Of a stretch of DNA of 5,720 nucleotides, positions 1-5,009 are shown one piece after another (position 1 is the first letter of the stretch; each line of letters begins with the position of its first letter). Source of the DNA: Rudanella sp. (lineage in GTDB: Bacteria; Bacteroidota; Bacteroidia; Cytophagales; Spirosomataceae); NCBI GenBank assembly GCA_026785985.1, contig JAJAYX010000372.1, forward strand, positions 1-5,720, given 5' to 3'. The translations under genes and the position numbers were made by a program. Below the pieces are notes generated by a model. That model was not told the origin of the DNA and searched no databases. It worked only from the letters and a program-made list of their open reading frames with translations.

Positions 1-217
1 CCACCTCGGTGCGCTCGCGGTAGATGCGCACCTCCATGGTCAGCTCGCCCACGCCGGGCGGCGCGGCGGCCACCAGGCGCCGGCTGCGCAGTTCTTGCCG
101 CCCCGACCTGCCCGGCAGAAACGCCAGGCCGTGGCCCTCCACCGCCATCGCCTTCAGGCCCTCGGCCATGTCGGTCTCGTAGGTGGTCTCCAGCGCCGGC
201 GCCACCGGCATCTGGCG
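1..217 (-). other. Foreign high-GC segment: C-terminal effector domain of a LysR-family regulator (fragment)
   Basis: In the reading frame of cysS, residues 136-207 read as the end of a LysR-type substrate-binding domain. [18 protein letters not shown] (about 155-172) with LAFLP after it, then [10 protein letters not shown], then [12 protein letters not shown], is the pattern seen near the C-terminus of LysR regulators in Burkholderiales-like proteobacteria. About 74% of bases are G or C, and 69 of 72 codons end in G or C, against 50-57% GC in the adjoining cysS part. The DNA-binding helix-turn-helix and the first half of the effector domain are missing, so this is a fragment with no function of its own here. 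The source organism is inferred from composition and motif style, not from a search. There is no insertion sequence, inverted repeat or tRNA at the boundary to explain a natural transfer. The boundary is approximate (bases 212-235), because GTGGAGCAGATC could belong to either parent. Confidence 0.8.
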
Positions 218-622
218 GATGATCTGCTCCACCATGTGGCCCGTTGCGGTAGGTTCGATGCTGGGAGGCAGTAGGTTGAACGTGGTCAGCACGTTGTGAA
301 AATCGTTGGTATAGCGTTGTACAATCTCCATTGGCTCCAGCTTTTCGAGCTTGGCCCTCCGCCCAATTTTGTCCTCACCTTCATCACCATCGCCCACCAG
401 GTGACCCACATCGGTAATGTTACGCACATACCGGACTTTGTAGCCGATATGAGTCAGATAACGGAATAGCGTGTCGAAGGTCAGAAATGTGCGGACGTTG
501 CCCAGATGAACGTAGTTATACACGGTTGGGCCGCACACATACATGCCTACATACGGCGGACTAAGCGGTTCAAACGGTTCTTTTTGGCGGGAAAGCGTGT
601 TGTAAAGTCGGAGGGGCTGCAT
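1..622 (-). CDS. cysS: Cysteine--tRNA ligase N-terminus, running in frame into an unrelated LysR C-terminal segment (partial, chimeric)
   Basis: Residues 1-135 are the N-terminal part of a class I cysteinyl-tRNA synthetase, the cytoplasmic enzyme that charges tRNA-Cys. The diagnostic stretch [14 protein letters not shown] lies at residues 29-42: Cys30 is the expected first zinc ligand and HLGN is the HIGH-type ATP-binding signature. NITDVGH (69-74), GEDKIGRRA (82-90) and IEPTATGH (122-129) follow as in the family. From about residue 136 the protein stops resembling CysRS. The zinc Cys/His/Glu cluster, KMSKS loop and anticodon-binding domain are absent, and a LysR effector domain continues to the window edge without a stop. 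The start ATG (622-620) begins the conserved MQPLRLYNT segment and lies 35 bases after a TAnnTTTG word. The cysS identity of the first 135 residues is secure. The fused product would not be a working synthetase, so an intact cysS should exist elsewhere, or this joint is an assembly error. Confidence 0.85.
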   Translation of the reverse strand, partial: MQPLRLYNTLSRQKEPFEPLSPPYVGMYVCGPTVYNYVHLGNVRTFLTFDTLFRYLTHIGYKVRYVRNITDVGHLVGDGDEGEDKIGRRAKLEKLEPMEIVQRYTNDFHNVLTTFNLLPPSIEPTATGHMVEQIIRQMPVAPALETTYETDMAEGLKAMAVEGHGLAFLPGRSGRQELRSRRLVAAAPPGVGELTMEVRIYRERTEV

Positions 623-656
623 TCAGGGGAATTTTCAGTGGGTTGAATCGTAATGG

Positions 657-664
657 CAAAGGTA
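657..664 (-). promoter_or_regulatory. Bacteroidota-type -7 promoter element for cysS
   Basis: On the minus strand the word TACCTTTG fits the TAnnTTTG -7 consensus of the Bacteroidota primary sigma factor. It lies 35 bases before the cysS ATG, leaving a leader of roughly 28 bases if transcription starts about 7 bases downstream. I could not find a convincing -33 TTG at the usual spacing, so the call rests on the -7 word and its position. Confidence 0.5.
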
Positions 665-705
665 CAGGATTGGCGGGAAAAGGTGCGGCATCGATGCCAA
701 CTCAC

Positions 706-713
706 TATCTTTG
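706..713 (+). promoter_or_regulatory. Bacteroidota-type -7 promoter element for the GNAT-like gene
   Basis: TATCTTTG matches the TAnnTTTG consensus exactly and sits 31 bases before the ATG at 744. The same word in nearly the same context (CTCnCTATCTTTG) precedes the PfkB gene at 4975-4987. No clear -33 element is visible. The element covers the TTG codon at 711 that would otherwise be the most upstream possible start of the following gene, which argues that the TTG is not translated. Confidence 0.6.
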
Positions 714-743
714 CCTAATCTCTATTTTACTTTATTGTTCAGA

Positions 744-1937
744 ATGCATCTCGTCGAAGTAGGCACTAATTCCGCTCACCAACAAGAATTCATCCAGTTT
801 CCCGTTCGCCTGTATCACGACGACCCCTGCTGGATTCGGCCTTTGGATGCCGATCTGGAGAGCGTATTCGATCCCAAAAAGAACAAGTTGTTCGAGCAGG
901 GCGAGTGTGTCCGGTGGCTTTTGCTGGACGAACAAAACCAGACTATCGGGCGGGTTTCGGCTTTCATCAACCAAAAAACCGTGGTGACCCGCAACGACCA
1001 ACCGACGGGCGGTATGGGGTTTTTTGAGTGCGTTTACGACCAGAAGGCGGCCTACATGCTGTTCGATGCCTGCAAAAACTGGCTCGCCGAGCGGGGTATG
1101 GAAGCAATGGATGGCCCCATTAACTTCGGCGACCGCGACCGTTGGTGGGGTTTGCTGGTGGAAGGTTTCGATCATGAACCCAACTACGGAATGCCCTACA
1201 CGAAGCCATATTATGTCCTGTTTTTCGAGAATTATGGCTTCCGCGACTACTTTCAGCAACATACGGTGGCGGCCCCTATCGAGAAAGACCGGCTGATGTT
1301 GGGTATGAATCCGACCGTTCTTGAACGCGCCAACCGAATCATGAACGATCCGGCCTATTCGTTTGAACACATCCGCAAAAATCAGCTACCTAAATTTGCG
1401 GGCGATTTTGCCGAAATCTATACCAAAGCCTGGGCCAAAATTCTGGGTACACCCGATATGTCGCCTGACAAAGCCCTGAAACTGATGAAGCAGATGAAGC
1501 CCGTTATGGACGAACAATTGATCTGGTTTGGGTATCATGGTTCTGAAAAGAAACCCATCGCATTTTTCATTATGCTCCCCGAACTGAATCAGTATTTCAA
1601 GCACGTCAACGGCAAAATGAATTGGCTGGGCAAGATTAAGTTTCTGTATTACAAAACGTTTAAGCCCACTCACAAGGCGTTCGGTTTGATTTTCGGCGTG
1701 GTACCCGATTTTCAGGGTAAAGGGGTTGAGTCGGCCATTGCCATGTCGTATCCAACCCGCGTGGGCTGGTCGGCGAGTCATCCCTACAAAGATCTGGAAC
1801 TGAACTGGATCGGCGACTTTAATGTCAAGATGATTCGATTTTCAAAGATGCTCGGCGGAGTTGTCAGCAAGCGGCACATTACCTATCGCTACCTGTTCGA
1901 CCGCACGAAGGAATTCAAACGCCACCCGATTATTTAA
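744..1937 (+). CDS. GNAT-like acyltransferase-family protein (YghO-like, function unknown)
   Basis: This 397-residue protein appears cytoplasmic, with no signal peptide or membrane segment. It resembles the ~380-400 residue N-acetyltransferase-like proteins common in Bacteroidota and, by recollection, E. coli YghO. The N-terminal part carries FPVRLYHDDPCWIRPL (about 19-34) and DPKKN, the typical opening of this group. The middle has MDGPINFGDRDRWWGLL (about 122-138). The C-terminal part holds a GNAT-type acetyl-CoA loop, VVPDFQGKGVESAI (319-332, QGKG at 324-327), followed by LELNWIGDFN (351-360), a conserved closing motif. The substrate is unknown. The ATG at 744 is chosen over the in-frame TTG at 711, because the TTG lies inside the promoter word and MHLVEVGT is the natural start of the family. 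The gene stands alone: divergent from cysS, closed by a hairpin just after its stop. No catalytic base can be named from the sequence. Confidence 0.82.
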   Translation: MHLVEVGTNSAHQQEFIQFPVRLYHDDPCWIRPLDADLESVFDPKKNKLFEQGECVRWLLLDEQNQTIGRVSAFINQKTVVTRNDQPTGGMGFFECVYDQKAAYMLFDACKNWLAERGMEAMDGPINFGDRDRWWGLLVEGFDHEPNYGMPYTKPYYVLFFENYGFRDYFQQHTVAAPIEKDRLMLGMNPTVLERANRIMNDPAYSFEHIRKNQLPKFAGDFAEIYTKAWAKILGTPDMSPDKALKLMKQMKPVMDEQLIWFGYHGSEKKPIAFFIMLPELNQYFKHVNGKMNWLGKIKFLYYKTFKPTHKAFGLIFGVVPDFQGKGVESAIAMSYPTRVGWSASHPYKDLELNWIGDFNVKMIRFSKMLGGVVSKRHITYRYLFDRTKEFKRHPII

Positions 1938-1941
1938 TGGT

Positions 1942-1992
1942 GAAAGAGCGAATGGTCATCAGGCAGCACTCTTTCGCCATTCGCCCTTTCTT
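1942..1992 (+). terminator. Hairpin terminator after the GNAT-like gene
   Basis: Four bases after the TAA stop, GAAAGAGCGAATGG (1942-1955) pairs with CCATTCGCCCTTTC (1977-1990) in 13 of 14 positions around a 21-base loop, and TT follows. A second, mutually exclusive pairing is possible: GAAAGAG (1942-1948) with CTCTTTC (1969-1975), 7 of 7. The stem is strong, but the downstream T-run is short and mixed with C, so it may act as an intrinsic terminator, a 3'-end stabiliser or both. Confidence 0.6.
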
Positions 1993-2100
1993 AACACCCT
2001 GACCGATAAATAAATAGTGCCGGTTCGTTTCCCGAAAGAAGTCTATATATGATTAATATTACAAATTGGTAAGTTGAGCAGGATAGCCTGATTTACCGAT

Positions 2101-2138
2101 TTCTTACTTCTTATACACATTCTTTCCCTTTTTCTTCT
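2101..2138 (+). promoter_or_regulatory. Pyrimidine-rich leader directly before the tail-fibre-like gene
   Basis: Of the 38 bases before the ATG at 2139, 33 are C or T, and the last 18 (2121-2138) are all pyrimidine. There is therefore no Shine-Dalgarno sequence at all; translation must start by another route, as is common in Bacteroidota. I saw no convincing TAnnTTTG promoter word in the AT-rich stretch 1993-2138, so the operon's promoter is not located. Whether the tract is a regulatory site is unknown. Confidence 0.35.
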
Positions 2139-2858
2139 ATGAAACGAATCCTTTACCTGTTCCTTTTTGTGGGCATCGCACAACCGCTGCTGGCCCAAAA
2201 CCTTTTGCTGAATCGCACCAACGGTAACGTGGGCATCGGCATCGCGTCGCCCTCCTCAAAGCTGCATGTGTTAGGTACCACTACCCTCAACGGCGGTGCC
2301 TTCATCGTAGGGGAGCCACTAACCTATACGGCCAATGCTGGGATCAACGGGGGTGCCCTTCGTATCGACAATCCCGGCTCAGGGTTTGTCTTGATTGGTG
2401 GCCCTCGCCTATACCTTGATCAGGACCGGCTTCAGGTGATCTACTCTCCCGCGTTGCTTGGGTTGGGCAACTACCCTTCGCCAAGCTCCTTATTGCTGAA
2501 CCCGCTGGGTGGCAACGTAGGTATTGGTACCAGCAACCCGACCTACAAACTATCCGTTAACGGCACTATTCGCTCCAAAGAACTGATTGTGGAGACTGGT
2601 TGGGCCGATTTTGTGTTCGACGGATCCTATCGTCTGCGCCCGTTAGCCGAGGTGGAACAGTTCATTAAAACGCACCATCACCTACCCGACATGGCTCCGG
2701 CAGGCGAAATTAGCCAACAGGGAATGCCCATTGCGGAGACCATCACCCGCATGATGCAAAAAATTGAAGAACTGACACTCTATGTAATTGCTCAGCAAAA
2801 CCAGTTGGTTACACAGCAGCGGCAGATTCGGCAACTTAAAGCCCGCCTGAACCGATGA
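2139..2858 (+). CDS. Exported tail-fibre-like surface protein with NVGIG repeats and C-terminal coiled coil
   Basis: This 239-residue protein starts with a signal peptide (MKRILYLFLF, hydrophobic to about 18, cleavage likely after LLA at 19). Two copies of a phage-tail-fibre-type repeat follow: GNVGIGIASPSSKLHVLGT (29-47) and GNVGIGTSNPTYKLSVNGT (125-143), the beta-structured motif common in Bacteroidota cell-surface proteins. After the second copy comes the conserved ending IRSKELIVETGWADFVF (144-160), then RPLAEVEQFIKTHHHLPDMA (167-186), then IAETITRMMQKIEELT (198-213). A Gln-rich coiled coil runs to the end (about 200-237). This ending is widespread in Bacteroidota and resembles, without the catalytic intramolecular chaperone core, the trimerising ends of phage fibres. 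The role is inferred as a trimeric surface or extracellular fibre; no ligand is known. The stop codon overlaps the start of the protease gene by four bases, so the two are probably translated together. Confidence 0.78.
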   Translation: MKRILYLFLFVGIAQPLLAQNLLLNRTNGNVGIGIASPSSKLHVLGTTTLNGGAFIVGEPLTYTANAGINGGALRIDNPGSGFVLIGGPRLYLDQDRLQVIYSPALLGLGNYPSPSSLLLNPLGGNVGIGTSNPTYKLSVNGTIRSKELIVETGWADFVFDGSYRLRPLAEVEQFIKTHHHLPDMAPAGEISQQGMPIAETITRMMQKIEELTLYVIAQQNQLVTQQRQIRQLKARLNR

Positions 2859-3967
2859 AAACCTACCTGTTTTTACTACTCTGCCTGCTGCCCGGCCTCG
2901 TAGCCCTTGCGCAGCCTACCACCGAGGCCCTGAAGGATTGCGGCACGCCAACACCTACCCAACCGATTGTAATTCCGCAGGCTGTTTTTGAGAGTTACCA
3001 GCAAAAAGCGGCTCTGCCGATCTGCGTACGGGTGGTGATCACTATCTTCGCAAACACCGATGGATCGAACGTCGCGACGACGGAAACGAACGTATTGCGT
3101 CAGTTCCAGAATATGGCAGATCAATACGCTCCACACAACATCTGCTTTCTGCTTCAGGATATTCGACAGGTGAACAACACCGACCTGAACGATCAGGATG
3201 CCGATACCGAGGGGGCAGAACTCCTGCCTTTTCGGGTAGCCAACTGCCTGAATATCTTCGTCCATAATGCCCTTCCCGGCTATAATGGCAACGCTTATGA
3301 TATACCCAACTACAATGGCTATATCAGCATGAACGCAAATGCCATTGAAAGCACCTCGAACATCAGCACAACGGGCCACGAGGTGGGGCACGTGTTTGGG
3401 TTGTATCACACGCACTCGAAAGGGTTCGGCAATGAGCGCGTGGCCCGGTCGGGCGGGTGCAAAAACTGCCTCGATGCGGGAGACTTGATCTGCGACACTC
3501 CCGCTGACCCCAATCAGGATGTCGATCTGAATGATCAGGATTATCTGGCCGATTTCACCAATGCGAGTTGTGTGTATTCGGGAACACGCCAGGACAACTG
3601 CTCAACGCCGGTTACCTACGCTCCTTCGACCCGCAACATGATGGCCTATGGTCGTCGGGCCTGCCGGAATCAGTTTACGACCGATCAGGGGACGCGGCTC
3701 CGGGTGTTTCTTGACAAACCCCAATTTGATTATCTAATTGCCCCCGAAAATAATAGTATCCCGGTAGCCAATGTGACCCGCAACAGCGGCAGTTATTTAG
3801 ACGTTGCCCGCGATCAGGTAACAGTCGGGTTGAGCAATACGTTTGTGGTGTCGGGCAGTGCGAACCAACAGTTCATTTCTAAGCGGATTGTGATTAAACC
3901 GGGTACACGCTTCACTCCCACCGGGTCGGGCCGCACCACAACGGTGCTTAGCACGTATTGCGACTGA
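2855..3967 (+). CDS. Secreted zinc metalloprotease, pappalysin-like (M43 type)
   Basis: The product has 370 residues with a signal peptide (about 1-19, ALA before QP). The zinc site is HEVGHVFGLYH at 175-185: ligands His175, His179 and His185, catalytic Glu176. This is the extended metzincin form HExGHxxGxxH. The following CxxC (202-205) and AGDLICDTPADP (208-219) match the DxxxDTP segment of M43 pappalysins, and NMMAYG (261-266) supplies the metzincin Met-turn. The mature chain has 10 cysteines, fitting a disulphide-bonded exported enzyme. The hexapeptide DLNDQD occurs twice, at 110-115 and 224-229. The last ~30 residues (ISKRIVIKPGTRF onward, ending TYCD) resemble the short beta-rich tail found on Bacteroidota exported proteins, and I see no classic type IX sorting domain. 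Its ATG lies in the ATGA overlap with the preceding gene, indicating translational coupling. Protein substrates are unknown; the family assignment is from motifs, not a search. Confidence 0.85.
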   Translation: MKTYLFLLLCLLPGLVALAQPTTEALKDCGTPTPTQPIVIPQAVFESYQQKAALPICVRVVITIFANTDGSNVATTETNVLRQFQNMADQYAPHNICFLLQDIRQVNNTDLNDQDADTEGAELLPFRVANCLNIFVHNALPGYNGNAYDIPNYNGYISMNANAIESTSNISTTGHEVGHVFGLYHTHSKGFGNERVARSGGCKNCLDAGDLICDTPADPNQDVDLNDQDYLADFTNASCVYSGTRQDNCSTPVTYAPSTRNMMAYGRRACRNQFTTDQGTRLRVFLDKPQFDYLIAPENNSIPVANVTRNSGSYLDVARDQVTVGLSNTFVVSGSANQQFISKRIVIKPGTRFTPTGSGRTTTVLSTYCD

Positions 3968-3980
3968 AAAACTATCACTG

Positions 3981-4916
3981 TCATTCCACTCCCTGCACCG
4001 CCATAGGCAACACATAGACCGATTCGGAGGCTGTGATGAACAGGGTTTTACGGTCTTTACCGCCAAAGCAGAGGTTGGCCGTCCACTTGGCCGGGACGGG
4101 AATGTTCATCAGTTTTTTGCCGGTCGGGTCAAAGACGGTTACACCCCGGCCGGTCATATAAACGTTCCCCTGCTTGTCGATGGTGATACCATCGGACCCC
4201 ATTTCGGTGAATAATTGCCGGTTGGCCAGGCTACCATCTTTGCCAATGTCATACTTGTAGGTCTTGCTGTCGCGGATGTCGGCCACAAAGAGATATTTGC
4301 CATCGGGGGTGCCAACAATGCCATTAGGTTGTTTCAAGTCGGTGGCAACCATTACTGCCTGCGTTTTACCCTTTGGCAGGTAATACACATTCTGGGCCGT
4401 TAAAAAAGGCTGTTTGTGACTCCACCACGGACGCGGGTAAAATGGGTCGGTGAAGTAGATGCCCCCCTTGCGGTCGGGCCACAGGTCGTTGGGGCCGTTA
4501 TGTTTTTTGCCTTCGTAATCTTTCATCAGCACGGTCACCTCCTGGGTTTTGGGGTTGATAGACCACAGCTCATTTTTCTCGTCGGCACACGACAGGATAT
4601 TGCCTTTCCGGTCGATGTACAGCCCATTGGAGCGGCCCATTTTCTCGGCGAATTGGGTCAGGTTGCCGTCGGTGTCATACTTATAAATCTTGTCGTTGGG
4701 CTGATCGGTAAAGTAGATATTACCCTGCTTATCGACGGCGGGGCCTTCAGTGAAGGTGAATTGACTGGACACTTTTTTGAGCGTCGCGCCGGGGGCAATG
4801 AGCGTCAGACCCGCCGGATTGAGCGTATCGGCGGAGGGGGCTTTCTGGGCAAAGGATGGGACATAAGTGGCAAGCCCGAAAGCAAGCGCGAGAAAGCTAT
4901 GTCGGAGAAATGTCAT
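3981..4916 (-). CDS. Exported SMP-30/gluconolactonase/LRE-family sugar lactonase
   Basis: This 311-residue protein probably hydrolyses a sugar lactone or similar ester in the periplasm. It begins with a signal peptide (MTFLRHSFLALAFGLATY, cleavage likely after SFA at 23). The six-bladed beta-propeller then shows the family's metal-site motifs: FTEGPA (Glu57), QPNGI (Asn198) and SDGITID (Asp242), together with HNGPND (139-144) near the substrate pocket. Blade signatures such as GNIYFTD (65-71), GGIYFTDP (151-158) and GKYLFVAD (206-213) recur. Length fits the family. The start at 4916 is preferred over an in-frame ATG at 4952, because the longer form would put a dozen polar and aromatic residues before an otherwise standard signal peptide. 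The gene runs toward the protease gene, their stops 13 bases apart, and away from the PfkB gene. I found no clear minus-strand promoter word in 4917-5009. The true substrate is not determined. Confidence 0.85.
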   Translation of the reverse strand: MTFLRHSFLALAFGLATYVPSFAQKAPSADTLNPAGLTLIAPGATLKKVSSQFTFTEGPAVDKQGNIYFTDQPNDKIYKYDTDGNLTQFAEKMGRSNGLYIDRKGNILSCADEKNELWSINPKTQEVTVLMKDYEGKKHNGPNDLWPDRKGGIYFTDPFYPRPWWSHKQPFLTAQNVYYLPKGKTQAVMVATDLKQPNGIVGTPDGKYLFVADIRDSKTYKYDIGKDGSLANRQLFTEMGSDGITIDKQGNVYMTGRGVTVFDPTGKKLMNIPVPAKWTANLCFGGKDRKTLFITASESVYVLPMAVQGVE

Positions 4917-4979
4917 AAACAGGAATTTGTGGTGAAAAGCCCAATAATCCATAGAAATACCCGAAGCCGAATATCTCCC

Positions 4980-4987
4980 TATCTTTG
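4980..4987 (+). promoter_or_regulatory. Bacteroidota-type -7 promoter element for the PfkB-family kinase gene
   Basis: TATCTTTG is an exact TAnnTTTG match 23 bases before the ATG at 5010. Its flank CTCCC is almost the same as at 701-705, upstream of the GNAT-like gene. A -33 TTG at the expected spacing is not evident. It lies in the 93-base divergent region shared with the lactonase gene. Confidence 0.6.
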
Positions 4988-5009
4988 TGGCTTCATAAAT
5001 AAGAACTTC

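Noticed and set aside
212..240. Mobile-element or attachment-site boundary at the cysS/LysR joint
   Set aside because: No inverted repeats, target duplication, tRNA or recombinase gene is visible; only a short stretch compatible with both parents.
732..1370. Long open frame on the minus strand inside the GNAT-like gene
   Set aside because: It lies fully antisense to a well-supported coding region, its translation is His/Val-rich without a recognisable motif, and no promoter or plausible start context accompanies it.
1386..1781. Second minus-strand open frame inside the GNAT-like gene
   Set aside because: Antisense shadow of conserved coding sequence; no family motif.
2876..3415. 179-codon minus-strand frame opposite the metalloprotease
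   Set aside because: The plus strand encodes a signal peptide and an intact zinc motif; the antisense product has no recognisable domain.
4917..4952. Twelve-residue N-terminal extension of the lactonase (in-frame ATG at 4952)
   Set aside because: It would place MDYWAFHHKFLF ahead of a complete signal peptide that already begins with Met at 4916.
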